Positions 32,928 to 40,827 of a DNA stretch of 64,000 bases are shown piece after piece. The DNA lies in the NCBI RefSeq assembly GCF_030160115.1, contig NZ_BSNS01000024.1, forward strand, positions 186,001 through 250,000. The letters run 5' to 3'. The notes beneath the pieces are model-generated. The model did not search any database. It was not told the DNA's origin and was given only the letters and a program-made list of their open reading frames with translations. Numbering within the stretch: position 1 is the stretch's first letter; each line of letters begins with the position of its first letter. This stretch comes from Devosia nitrariae. Lineage in GTDB: Bacteria; Pseudomonadota; Alphaproteobacteria; Rhizobiales; Devosiaceae. A program made the translations under genes and the position numbers.

Positions 32928-33422
32928 TTGAGCACCAACCAGAAGTCGTTCCCGGTCACCTGGGATCAGTTCCACCGCGACAGCCGGGCGCTCGCCTGGC
33001 GGCTGATGGGTATGGGCTCGTTCGACGCAGTCGTCGCCATTGCCCGGGGCGGCTTGGTGCCGGCGGCGATCGTGGCGCGCGAACTCAACATCCGCACCGT
33101 CGAGACGGTGGCGGTCAAGAGCTACGACCATCAGAACCAGGGCCACATCAAGGTCCTGAAGGAAATCTCCAAGCCCGTACTCGAGATGGCGCAGAACGGG
33201 GGCAAGGTGCTCATCGTCGACGACCTGGTCGATACCGGCGCGACGGCCCGCGTCGTGCGTGACATGCTGCCGGGGGCCCATTTTGCCACCGTCTACGCCA
33301 AGCCCAAGGGGCGCGAGTTGGTCGATACCTTCGTCACGGAGGTCAGCCAGGATACCTGGATCTTCTTCCCCTGGGATCTCGACGTAGCCTATGTGGCGCC
33401 GATCTCGGGAGGGACGGACTGA
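32928..33422 (+). CDS. gpt: Xanthine(-guanine) phosphoribosyltransferase
   Basis: A 164-residue purine salvage enzyme that converts xanthine or guanine plus PRPP to nucleotides. PRPP loop KVLIVDDLVDTGATARVVRDM, N-terminal FDAVVAIARGGLVPAAIVARELNIR, and C-terminal TWIFFPWDLD are typical of Gpt. The TTG at 32928 with GGAGAG ten bases upstream gives the correct length; the ATG at 32862 would overlap the cinA-like gene. Confidence 0.94.
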   Translation: MSTNQKSFPVTWDQFHRDSRALAWRLMGMGSFDAVVAIARGGLVPAAIVARELNIRTVETVAVKSYDHQNQGHIKVLKEISKPVLEMAQNGGKVLIVDDLVDTGATARVVRDMLPGAHFATVYAKPKGRELVDTFVTEVSQDTWIFFPWDLDVAYVAPISGGTD

Positions 33423-33431
33423 GGCTGGCAA

Positions 33432-34235
33432 TTAACCCTTCCGGCACAGGAACAGTCCGACGACCTTCCTGATCTCGAAAACACCGCCTGCCGCCTCGAA
33501 GGCAGCCTCGGTGAGCTCGCGCAGGCGTGCCTGCTGCTCGGCCGGTGCGCCGTCGCCCGGGGGGTGAGAGAGCAGGAATGCAACGACGTCCTTCGGATCG
33601 GTGCAGACGAGCCGGCTCTGGAAGGGGAATTCCTCCACCTCACCGAAGGCTGCCCTCAGCATCGGTCCGCCCATTTCGAGATCGAACAGGCCCGCGATCG
33701 GGCTGCCCGGCTTGCCGCCGAAGGCCCTGTAGCCGAGATCGTATAGGCTGGCGCAGTCGTCGCGACCGTTGGTGGTGACGATGGCAACGCCGCCGGGCTT
33801 GAGGACGCGCGCGATCTCAGCAATCGCCCTGGCGCGATCGGACGCGTGATAGAGCATGTGCACGGCGAAAATCGCATCGAAGCTGGCATCGTCGAAGGGA
33901 AGTTCCGTCACATCAGCGACAGTACCCTCGACTTCAGCCCAGCGCCCGATGCCGCGCACGCGTGCGATGGCTTCGTCCACCATTCCAGGGGAGAGGTCGG
34001 CAAGCTGGATGTCGAGTGATTCCGGCAGGCTTTCGGCTGCCTCTGCCCAGAACCAGCCGGGGCCGCATCCGATGTCGAGGACGCGTGAACCAGATTGGAG
34101 CTTCGCCTTTCCCGCAATCCAACTGAACCAGGGCGCCTCGGTCTGCGCATATTTGCGGTGCAGTCGGGCACGGGCCTCGAGCTTGGAGCTGTCGCCATAT
34201 TGTTCGCGATTGTCCACGAGATCTGCTTGCGTCAT
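33432..34235 (-). CDS. SAM-dependent class I methyltransferase
   Basis: A 267-residue methyltransferase with motif I VLDIGCGPGWF (52-62), acidic LADLSPGMVDEAI, VADVTELPFDDASFDAIFAVHMLYH (motif II/III) and ARVLKPGGVAIVTTNG. It resembles the Methyltransf_11 group (UbiE-like), but the substrate is unknown. The ATG at 34235 has a strong GGGGGAG site seven bases upstream. The frame remains open through the tRNA-Leu gene, which is not coding. It lies tail-to-tail with gpt with a 9-base gap. Confidence 0.88.
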   Translation of the reverse strand: MTQADLVDNREQYGDSSKLEARARLHRKYAQTEAPWFSWIAGKAKLQSGSRVLDIGCGPGWFWAEAAESLPESLDIQLADLSPGMVDEAIARVRGIGRWAEVEGTVADVTELPFDDASFDAIFAVHMLYHASDRARAIAEIARVLKPGGVAIVTTNGRDDCASLYDLGYRAFGGKPGSPIAGLFDLEMGGPMLRAAFGEVEEFPFQSRLVCTDPKDVVAFLLSHPPGDGAPAEQQARLRELTEAAFEAAGGVFEIRKVVGLFLCRKG

Positions 34236-34348
34236 TGGACACTCCCCCATGTCTGGTGCACTCGTCCTCCTACGCCAAGGCTTTGGAGGATACTCCGTCG
34301 TCTGGCGATCTCCGGGTGGCTGCCACCCGAAGCTCGAAGAGCGAAGGG

Positions 34349-34433
34349 TGGTGCGGGCGGCGGGACTCGAACCCGCATGGCCGAAGCCGAGGGATTTTAA
34401 GTCCCTTGTGTCTACCGATTCCACCACGCCCGC
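34349..34433 (-). tRNA. tRNA-Leu (anticodon UAA)
   Basis: An 85-base cloverleaf read on the minus strand. Acceptor arms GCGGGCG (34433-34427) and CGCCCGC (34359-34353) pair perfectly, followed by A and an encoded CCA at 34351-34349. The anticodon loop CTTAAAA in GGGACTTAAAATCCC gives anticodon UAA. The long variable arm (CTCGGCTTCGGCCAT region) and T-loop GGTTCGAGTCC confirm a class II leucine tRNA. About 114 bases upstream of the methyltransferase start on the same strand. Confidence 0.97.
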
Positions 34434-34507
34434 GCTCTTGGCCTCGCGCCTCGTGTTTGTCACAAGGCTTGCCCCAAGACAATGTGGTGCAGGATTCGGA
34501 GGTTGTC

Positions 34508-34792
34508 ATGCTGTTGAAGCGTGAACTGTTGGAAGACATCAAGGCGGGCAGGGTGGATATCGTCTTCCGGCGCTGGAAGCGGCCGACGGTCAAGGCCGGT
34601 GGTACACTGAAGACCAAGGTGGGCCTGCTAGCCATCAAGGCGATGGACGAAATACGTCCTGAGGACGTCAGCGATACCGACGCCCGCCGTGCTGGTTTCG
34701 CCGACGCGGCCGACTTTCGCAAATGGCTGTTGACGATGAAAGAGGGACACCTCTTCCACCGCATTGAAGTTGCCTTCATCGGAGAAGGTTGA
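34508..34792 (+). CDS. ASCH-domain (PUA-like) protein
   Basis: A 94-residue ASCH-fold protein: MLLKRELLEDIKAGRVDIVFRRWKRPTVKAGGTLKTKVGLLAIKAMDEIRPEDVSDTDARRAGFADAADFRKWL. The RRWKRP basic cluster and PUA-like fold suggest RNA or nucleotide binding, but no specific role is known. ATG 34508 has GGAGG five bases upstream. Divergent from the tRNA-Leu gene. Confidence 0.85.
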   Translation: MLLKRELLEDIKAGRVDIVFRRWKRPTVKAGGTLKTKVGLLAIKAMDEIRPEDVSDTDARRAGFADAADFRKWLLTMKEGHLFHRIEVAFIGEG

Positions 34793-34875
34793 AGTTCCGA
34801 ACCAGAATCCGGATCTTCCGTCAACGTCTTGGGTGTGAACCGCAATTCCTGCCCGATCGTGCGGACTTGCGTTCC

Positions 34876-35547
34876 TCAAAATGGCGCCGGCACCACGAAC
34901 CGGCATGTCTCCCCCGTCGTCGGGTGCACGAATTCCAGTTCCTCGGCGTGGAGCTGAAGACGATCGGCGGCGGCGAACGCCCTTTGGTCGGCGTAGAATG
35001 CATCGCCGAGGATTACGTGGCCGACGGCCAGCATGTGCACGCGCAACTGATGGGTTCGGCCGGTCAAGGGGAAGAGGCGCAGACGCGTGGCGTTCGTCTC
35101 GCGTGCGATCACCTGCCAGCGCGTCTGGGCCGGGCGTCCGTGCTCCAAATCCACCTTCTGGCGGGGCTTGTGCTCCCAATCGGTCATCAGCGGCAGGTCG
35201 ATGAGGCCCTCCTCCTTATCGAGAACGCCGGCGACGCGCGCCACATAGCTCTTTTTCGTCGTGCGTTTCTCGAACTGGATACCGAGCCGCCCGTGGGCGC
35301 GCTTGTTCAGCGCCATCAGGATGAGGCCCGAGGTGTCCTTGTCGAGCCGGTGCACCATCTCGGCGGTCGGCCACTGCTTGCGGGCGCGGTGGCGGATCGA
35401 ATCCCAGAGGGAAGGATGGCGGCCGGGCACGGAGAGAAGCCCGCTCGGCTTGTCGAGCACGAGCAGGTCATCGTCGACATAGACCACGTTCAGGTAGGGT
35501 TCAGTCGGGGGATCGTAATCAACCAGTGTCGGCAGGGGTTCGGACAT
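34876..35547 (-). CDS. RluA-family pseudouridine synthase
   Basis: A 223-residue pseudouridine synthase. The catalytic aspartate is in MVHRLDKDTSGLILMALN, with VVYVDDDLLVLDKPSGLLSVPG before it and FPLTGRTHQLRVHMLAVGHVILGD after it. Short length without an S4 domain fits RluA (23S U746 / tRNA U32) more than RluC/D, but the target is not readable. Upstream, 113 bases separate it from a divergent membrane protein gene. Confidence 0.92.
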   Translation of the reverse strand: MSEPLPTLVDYDPPTEPYLNVVYVDDDLLVLDKPSGLLSVPGRHPSLWDSIRHRARKQWPTAEMVHRLDKDTSGLILMALNKRAHGRLGIQFEKRTTKKSYVARVAGVLDKEEGLIDLPLMTDWEHKPRQKVDLEHGRPAQTRWQVIARETNATRLRLFPLTGRTHQLRVHMLAVGHVILGDAFYADQRAFAAADRLQLHAEELEFVHPTTGETCRFVVPAPF

Positions 35548-35660
35548 GGCCGGGCTTTAGCAGGTCTTGCGCTCCGATGACAGAACGAGGTTGGAACGCT
35601 GGTTTTGCGGCGTGATCCAGACTCGGCTAGATTGGCGCAATTCTGCCTGGGGGATGCAGC

Positions 35661-36659
35661 ATGTGGGACTTTTCCGTCGGACGCGGTCTTTCGATGATGG
35701 CTAGAACCTGGCCGTTCATTGTCTTCCGCCTGGTCGTCTATTTCGGCATCGCCGTCGCCTATGTGCTGGCGACTGGGGTGGGGGCCGGCATCGGCTGGGG
35801 CGTAGGTGCCTTTGGCGACGCCGATTTCCAGGGCGCGACAATGTTCTGGGGTGGAGCGGCCGGCTTTGGACTCACGGCGGGCCTGCTCTATTTCCTGCGC
35901 GAATACATCCTCTACATGGTCAAGGCCGGCCATATTGCAGTGCTGGTCGAGCTGCTCGACGATCACCCCATTCCCGACGGGCGTCCGCAGATCGAGCATG
36001 CAACGGGCGTCGTCAAGGAACGCTTTGCCGAAACCAACGTGCTCTTTGCCCTCGACCTCTTGGTCAAGGGCGTGCTGGCCGCGGTCACCGGACTGGTGCA
36101 GGGCGTTGCTTCGCTGATTCCGATCCCGGGTCTGCAGCAGTTCGTGGGACTGGTGCGGGCGTTCCTGCGGATCGCTGTCGGGCTCGTCGACGAGGTCATC
36201 CTCGCCTACGTCATCCGCACGCGGGCCGACAATCCCTGGGCGGCAGCCAAGACCGCGCTCGTCCTTTATGGGCAGAACTATCCCATCATGCTCAAGAACG
36301 CCGCCTGGCTCACGATCTTCACCTATGTGCTCGCCTTTGTCGTCTTCCTGGTCATGCTGGCGCCAGCGGCTGCCGTGGTCTGGTTCATCCCCGGAGGCTG
36401 GTCGGCCGGCGGCTTCGTCTTCGCCATCCTTTTTGCTTGGGCAGTCAAGGCCGCGCTCATCGAGCCTTTCGCCATTGCCTGCATGATGCAGGTCTATTTC
36501 AAGACGATCGAGGGGCAGGTGCCCGATCCGGTATGGGAGGGGCGGCTCTCGTCGGCGTCCAAGAAATTCAATCAGTTGAAGGACAAGGCTGCAGGCTGGA
36601 TCGGCCATAAACCGGACGGGGCGGAAGGCCCCGCCGCTCCCGCAACGCCGCCGGCATGA
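35661..36659 (+). CDS. Conserved polytopic membrane protein
   Basis: A 332-residue protein with about six hydrophobic segments (near residues 15-45, 60-85, 125-160, 160-185, 215-245 and 245-275) and a soluble Lys-rich then Pro/Ala-rich tail. Conserved-looking blocks include REYILYMVKAGHIAVLVELLDDHPIPDGRPQIEHATGVVKERFAETNVLFALDLLVKGVL and AFAIACMMQVYFKTIEGQVPDPVWEGRL. I recognise it only as a hypothetical alphaproteobacterial family; no function can be given. Confidence 0.8.
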   Translation: MWDFSVGRGLSMMARTWPFIVFRLVVYFGIAVAYVLATGVGAGIGWGVGAFGDADFQGATMFWGGAAGFGLTAGLLYFLREYILYMVKAGHIAVLVELLDDHPIPDGRPQIEHATGVVKERFAETNVLFALDLLVKGVLAAVTGLVQGVASLIPIPGLQQFVGLVRAFLRIAVGLVDEVILAYVIRTRADNPWAAAKTALVLYGQNYPIMLKNAAWLTIFTYVLAFVVFLVMLAPAAAVVWFIPGGWSAGGFVFAILFAWAVKAALIEPFAIACMMQVYFKTIEGQVPDPVWEGRLSSASKKFNQLKDKAAGWIGHKPDGAEGPAAPATPPA

Positions 36660-36674
36660 TCGCTGGTCAGTTGT

Positions 36675-37199
36675 TCATTCGAAGCTGTAGTGCAGGCGCA
36701 CGCAGCCCGGGTCGATCACCTTGGCCGATAGCAGCCGGGGCGACGCCTTGAAACCGGTCGGCGGGAAGAGCGGGTATCCGCCGCCGATGATTTCGGGAAT
36801 GACGTAGATCTCGATCTCGTCGAGTGCACCGCGTTCCATGAACGCCATCTGCAGCTTGCCACCGCCCAGCATCCATACGTCTCCGTCATCGAGTGCGCGC
36901 AGTTCGGCGATGAGAGCGTCGACGTCGGTTCGGGTCTCGAGCGGTCCTTTGGGAGTGTCGATGGGGTGGGAGGTCACGACGAACACCCGCTGGTCTCCGT
37001 ATTCCCACTTGCCCGGGTACTTTTCGATCCAGTCATAGGTGCCACGGCCCATGACCACGGTGTGGATGCGCTTGATGAACTTGCGGTAGTCATGCTCGCC
37101 GAAGTCGGCATCGTATTTCATCAGCCAATCGAGTTTTTCGTCCGCCGTGGCAATGTAGCCGTCGAGGCTTGTGGCGATGTATCCGAGAATTCTGGCCAT
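36675..37199 (-). CDS. RibD C-terminal / dihydrofolate reductase-like protein
   Basis: A 174-residue protein of the DHFR/RibD-C superfamily (YyaP/YwjB group): MARILGYIATSLDGYIATADEKLDWL, IHTVVMGRGTYDWI, RVFVVTSHPID, VWMLGGGKLQMAFMERGALDEIEIYVIPEIIGGGYPLFP. NADPH-dependent reductase activity is likely; the substrate is unknown and it is not the essential folA. AGGAG lies upstream of ATG 37199. It is divergent from a TetR gene with a palindromic operator between them and is the obvious target of that regulator. Confidence 0.88.
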   Translation of the reverse strand: MARILGYIATSLDGYIATADEKLDWLMKYDADFGEHDYRKFIKRIHTVVMGRGTYDWIEKYPGKWEYGDQRVFVVTSHPIDTPKGPLETRTDVDALIAELRALDDGDVWMLGGGKLQMAFMERGALDEIEIYVIPEIIGGGYPLFPPTGFKASPRLLSAKVIDPGCVRLHYSFE

Positions 37200-37232
37200 G
37201 ATGGATCTCCTCGTGTAGGATCGCTGCGTATA

Positions 37233-37250
37233 TAAATGAACGTTCATTTA
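37233..37250. promoter_or_regulatory. Perfect 18-bp TetR-type operator
   Basis: TAAATGAACGTTCATTTA is a perfect palindrome in the 64-base gap between the divergent DHFR-like and TetR genes. The ATGAACGTTCAT core is the type bound by many QacR/TetR regulators, and the AT-rich flanks probably include -10 elements for both directions. It ends 13 bases before the TetR ATG, fitting autorepression and control of the reductase gene. Confidence 0.87.
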
Positions 37251-37263
37251 CTATGGATTCCGA

Positions 37264-37839
37264 ATGGTTCGCAAGAGGTCAGTGAGCGACGAGGCGATTC
37301 TCGATGCGGCGATGGCAGTGATGGTGCGTTCCGGGCCGGAGGCGGTGACCTTCGCCTCGGTCGGTAGGGAGGTGGGGCTCTCGGCTGCAACCCTGGTGCA
37401 GCGCTTTCCGACCAAGGTCGCGTTCTTGCGTGCTGCGCTGTTGCGCGCCTGGGACCAACTGGATGCGCTAACCGCTGAGCTCGACGCTGCTATGGAGATC
37501 AGTCCCGAAGGGGCGGTCGCCATGCTGGTCGCCATGTTTCCAACGGGGGAGGGCGAGACCGATTACGCCGAAGGTCTGCTGATCCTGCGCGAAGATGTGC
37601 GCGATCCGGTCCTTCGGGCGCGGGGGACCCGCTGGGGCGAGGTACTGGCCAAAGCCCTTGGGCGGCGACTGACGCCGGACACGGCGACGCAGGATCTGCT
37701 GGGGCGGCTTATGGCGAGCCAGTGGCAGGGCGCGCAGATCTGGTGGGCGTTCTCGCGCAGGGGCAGCGCCGCGAGCTTCATCGGGCGTGAGCTGCGAGAC
37801 TGGTGTGCAGTGGTGCTGGCGCGCGAACGAGAAGGATGA
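37264..37839 (+). CDS. TetR-family transcriptional regulator
   Basis: A 191-residue TetR-type repressor with the N-terminal helix-turn-helix at about residues 10-55 (EAILDAAMAVMVRSGPEAVTFASVGREVGLSAATLVQRFPTKVAFLRAALLRAW) and a ligand-binding helical C-terminus. The adjoining perfect palindrome is its likely operator. No ligand can be inferred. The ogt-like gene begins 50 bases downstream on the same strand. Confidence 0.9.
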   Translation: MVRKRSVSDEAILDAAMAVMVRSGPEAVTFASVGREVGLSAATLVQRFPTKVAFLRAALLRAWDQLDALTAELDAAMEISPEGAVAMLVAMFPTGEGETDYAEGLLILREDVRDPVLRARGTRWGEVLAKALGRRLTPDTATQDLLGRLMASQWQGAQIWWAFSRRGSAASFIGRELRDWCAVVLAREREG

Positions 37840-37888
37840 GCGGCCTTGCGACAGCCATGGTGAAGCGGCACAATCACTAAGCGTATGG

Positions 37889-38449
37889 ATGGATGCCATG
37901 GCTTATTGCCTCATTGAAACCGAACTCGGCTGGTTCGGCCTCGCCTGGAGCGTAGCGGGCATCACGCGTGCCTATCTGCCGGGCGAGGAGCCGGACGCGC
38001 TGCGGTCGCGCATGGCGCGACACGGACCGGAACTTGGGTCGGAAGAGGATAGCGTGCCGGCATTCGTCGCCGAGGCACGGTCGTTGATCGCAGACTACGC
38101 GCAAGGTCTTCCCGTGTCGTTCGCCGGACTGCCGCTCGATTTTGCCGGTGTCGGTGGTTTCAATCGTCGCGTCTATGAGGACATCCTCAGCCTCGGCTGG
38201 GGCGAGACCACCACTTATGGCGACATCGCCCGACGAGTAGGAGATATCGCGCTTTCACGCGCGGTCGGGCAGGCAATGGGGGCGAATCCAATTCCACTCA
38301 TCATCCCATGTCACCGGGTCCTGGCCAGCGGTGGCAAGACAGGCGGTTTCTCCGCCCCGGGGGGAGCGCGGGCGAAGCTGCGCATGCTCGCCTTGGAAGG
38401 CGTGGACGCGGGGCCGCATCCGACTGCCCAACTGAGTTTCGGCTTCTAG
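37889..38449 (+). CDS. ogt: Methylated-DNA-protein cysteine methyltransferase (Ogt type)
   Basis: A 186-residue suicide repair protein for O6-alkylguanine. The active-site cysteine is in PLIIPCHRVLASGGKTGGFSAPGGARAKLRMLALEG; the DNA-binding helix region is VYEDILSLGWGETTTYGDIARRVGDIALSRAVGQAMGANP. The N-terminal domain MAYCLIETELGWFGLAWSVAGITRAYLP is present, unlike adaptor-only forms. ATG 37889 or 37898 is the start. No Ada AraC domain is fused. Confidence 0.92.
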   Translation: MDAMAYCLIETELGWFGLAWSVAGITRAYLPGEEPDALRSRMARHGPELGSEEDSVPAFVAEARSLIADYAQGLPVSFAGLPLDFAGVGGFNRRVYEDILSLGWGETTTYGDIARRVGDIALSRAVGQAMGANPIPLIIPCHRVLASGGKTGGFSAPGGARAKLRMLALEGVDAGPHPTAQLSFGF

Positions 38450-38507
38450 AACGGGTGGCGGCATCGTAAGGTCCCGGCGAATATCAGAGCTGGTGGGTGC
38501 GCATCAG

Positions 38508-39392
38508 ATGAGTTTCAAGTTCTCGCGGGATGATAAATCCACGGCGGCGGGGGTGCGCCGGATCGCTCGGCAGGAAATCGAGTCGGCGCTGAGCGAGATC
38601 GCCGATGCTGATATGGGTTTTGACGAAAAGGTGCATCGAGTTCGCCGGCGCTGCAAGAAGCTGCGCGGGCTGATCCGCCTGATACGGCCCGGATTCAATA
38701 CCTATAGCAGCGTCAACGCGGCGGTTCGCGAGGCTGCCGCCGGGCTTGCGCACACACGCGATGCGGCCGTGGTGGTCGAGACGCTCGATAGCCTTGCCAA
38801 AGCGGGCAACGGATCTGTCGAGCCAGGGACCTATGAGCGACTGCGTGCCCGGCTGACCGAACGCGCGGTCCACAAGGCAAGTTCGGCTGAGGAAGAGCGG
38901 CTGCTCGAAGAATTTGCCGGCCGTGTGGGCGCGCTGGAGGATTCGATCACCGGATGGCGGCTTGAAAAGCGGGAGTTTGCTGCACTCGAGGGCGGTCTGA
39001 CCCAGGTTTACAAGCGGATGGGTAAGTCCATGCTACTGGCGCGGGTCGTGCCAAGCGACGAAAACTTCCATGAATGGCGCAAAATGGTGAAGTACCACTG
39101 GCACCACATCGGGCTCATGCGCGAAGGAGCGCCGGATGTGCTGGGGGTGAGCCGGACAATGGCCGACAGCCTGGGCGAGACTCTGGGCGAACATCACAAC
39201 CTTGCCGTGCTCATCGACATCCTTGGGGAAGGCGCGCTTGAAGACGGGGGACGCGCGGCGCAGGCGGCTGCGCGCGAGAGGCAGAAGGAGCTCGCCAGGC
39301 GTGCTTTCGATCTCGGCCTGCAGTTGACGGCAGAAACGCCCCGGGCGCTGGCCCGACGGTTCGAGCGCTATTGGGCGCTGCTGCGTAAATAG
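38508..39392 (+). CDS. CHAD domain protein
   Basis: A 294-residue CHAD protein, a helical domain rich in histidine, arginine and lysine that binds polyphosphate. The conserved histidine helices show as DEKVHRVRRRCKKLRGLIRLIRPGF, FHEWRKMVKYHWHHIGLMREG and LGETLGEHHNLAVLIDIL. The next gene, nine bases on, encodes a CYTH triphosphatase; fused or adjacent CYTH-CHAD pairs are a recurrent polyphosphate-linked unit. ATG 38508 is preferred over the GTG at 38493. Confidence 0.92.
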   Translation: MSFKFSRDDKSTAAGVRRIARQEIESALSEIADADMGFDEKVHRVRRRCKKLRGLIRLIRPGFNTYSSVNAAVREAAAGLAHTRDAAVVVETLDSLAKAGNGSVEPGTYERLRARLTERAVHKASSAEEERLLEEFAGRVGALEDSITGWRLEKREFAALEGGLTQVYKRMGKSMLLARVVPSDENFHEWRKMVKYHWHHIGLMREGAPDVLGVSRTMADSLGETLGEHHNLAVLIDILGEGALEDGGRAAQAAARERQKELARRAFDLGLQLTAETPRALARRFERYWALLRK

Positions 39393-39400
39393 GGGCGAGG

Positions 39401-39853
39401 ATGGCCGACGAAATCGAACGGAAATTTCTCGTCGTCTCGGACAGTTGGCGGGCGAGCGTGACCCGCAGCATGAAGCTCGAGCAAGGCTATCTGGCGCAGT
39501 CGGGCGGGGTTTCCGTCAGGGTGCGCGTACGTGACGAGGCCGAAGCGTTCCTCACGCTCAAAAGTGGCGGATCGGGGCTTGTGCGGGCCGAGTACGAATA
39601 TGCGATACCGGTCGCCGATGCTCGCGAACTGCTTGCTCTCTGCGTGCCGCACATCATCGCCAAGCGTCGACACCTTGTTCCGGCGGGCGAGTTCACCTGG
39701 GAGGTCGACGTCTTCGAAGGCCGGCATGCGGGTCTTGTGGTCGCCGAGATCGAGCTCGACGCAGCCGACACGGTCCCCGACCTGCCGGACTGGATCGGCA
39801 AGGAAGTGACCGCAGATCCGCGCTATTACAACGCGGTGCTTGCCGCGCTTTAG
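39401..39853 (+). CDS. CYTH domain inorganic triphosphatase-like
   Basis: A 150-residue CYTH enzyme. The defining EIERKFLV (residues 4-11) is followed by strand motifs KLEQGYLA, VSVRVRVRDEAEAFLTLKS, RAEYEYAIP, AKRRHLVPAGEFTWEVDVFEG and LVVAEIEL, giving the metal- and phosphate-binding tunnel. It probably hydrolyses inorganic triphosphate or short polyphosphate. Linked to the CHAD gene by a nine-base gap. Confidence 0.92.
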   Translation: MADEIERKFLVVSDSWRASVTRSMKLEQGYLAQSGGVSVRVRVRDEAEAFLTLKSGGSGLVRAEYEYAIPVADARELLALCVPHIIAKRRHLVPAGEFTWEVDVFEGRHAGLVVAEIELDAADTVPDLPDWIGKEVTADPRYYNAVLAAL

Positions 39854-39865
39854 CTGCACTGTTGA

Positions 39866-39884
39866 CCCTTACGCAGCGTCAGGG
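39866..39884 (+). promoter_or_regulatory. MerR-type operator of the TipA-like regulator
   Basis: CCCTTACGC (39866-39874) and GCGTCAGGG (39876-39884) form an inverted repeat with one mismatch and a one-base spacer. TTGACC at 39862-39867 reads as the -35 and TATTCC at 39887-39892 as the -10, giving the 19-base spacer that MerR proteins untwist. It lies 36 bases before the regulator start, as expected for TipA-type autoregulated promoters. Confidence 0.82.
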
Positions 39885-39919
39885 ATTATTCCCTGTCTCG
39901 CGGAAACGCGGAGCAGGAC

Positions 39920-40693
39920 ATGAAGACCTATACAGTCAACGAATTGGCGCACATTGCGGGCGTTTCCGTCCGCGCGCTGCACTATTATGACGAGATCGGT
40001 CTCCTGCGGCCCGCGTTCACCGGCGAGAACCGCTATCGCTACTACGGGGAAGACGAGTTGCTGCGCCTGCAGCAGATCCTCATTCACCGCGCGCTCGATA
40101 TTCCGCTCAAGGATATCGGCGCCATTCTCGATGCCCCCGGCTTCGACCGGCTCGAAGCGCTGCAACGCCAGCGCGAGCGCCTTCAGGAGCAGGCGAAGCG
40201 CTACTCCCGGATGGTCAGGACGATCGACCGCACGATCGCCAGATTGAAAGGAGATCGCGCCATGAAGGACGCGGATTTATATTCGGGCATTGTCGACCCG
40301 GACAAGCAGGCCGAATACGAGGCCTGGCTGATCGAGCACCACGGGCCGAGGATGGAGGAAAGCATCGAGGCCAGCCGCAAGACCATGTCGGCAATGAGTG
40401 AGGACGAGCGCGCTGCCGCGATGCGCGAACTCGAGGCGGTGGAGCAGGGACTCGCTGAAGGTCTGCGCCGAGGCATACCGCCCCAGGCGGCGAGCCTCGC
40501 TCCGCTGATCGAGCGGCATCGCACGTGGGTGGGGTCGGCCTGGGGCAGGGCGTGTACACCGCAGGCCTATGCGGGCTTGGCCGACATCTACGAGCATCCG
40601 GATTTCCGAGCCCGCTATGAGACAATCGAAAAGGGATTTGCCGACTATTTGACGACGGCGATGCGTGCCTGGGCGCGGCGGCAGGAGGGCTGA
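39920..40693 (+). CDS. MerR-family regulator with TipAS drug-binding domain
   Basis: A 257-residue TipAL-like activator. MerR HTH: YTVNELAHIAGVSVRALHYYDEIGLLRPAFTGENRYRYYGEDELLRLQQILIHRALDIPLKDIGAILD (residues 4-75); coiled-coil dimerisation helix LQRQRERLQEQAKRYSRMVRTIDRTIARLKG; C-terminal TipAS domain with IERHRTWVGSAWGRACTPQAYAGLADIYEHPDFRARYETIEKGFADYLTTAMRAWA, which traps hydrophobic antibiotics in Streptomyces TipA. An operator with MerR spacing is directly upstream. The DMT transporter downstream could be a target. Confidence 0.91.
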   Translation: MKTYTVNELAHIAGVSVRALHYYDEIGLLRPAFTGENRYRYYGEDELLRLQQILIHRALDIPLKDIGAILDAPGFDRLEALQRQRERLQEQAKRYSRMVRTIDRTIARLKGDRAMKDADLYSGIVDPDKQAEYEAWLIEHHGPRMEESIEASRKTMSAMSEDERAAAMRELEAVEQGLAEGLRRGIPPQAASLAPLIERHRTWVGSAWGRACTPQAYAGLADIYEHPDFRARYETIEKGFADYLTTAMRAWARRQEG

Positions 40694-40827
40694 GCGTAGA
40701 GCAGGCCGCAGGGCAAGGGGAGACTACATCCGGATCGGTTCCCTCCTTGCGTCCCCGCTACGCCCCCGATAAGGGATTGGCATTTCCTGGCTTTTCCGGT
40801 CGACCTGGCCGGCGATGGACGTCTCCG

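Noticed and set aside
34236..34463. N-terminal extension of the methyltransferase through the tRNA-Leu gene
   Set aside because: The extra residues are only a translation of the tRNA; the ATG at 34235 has a strong ribosome binding site.
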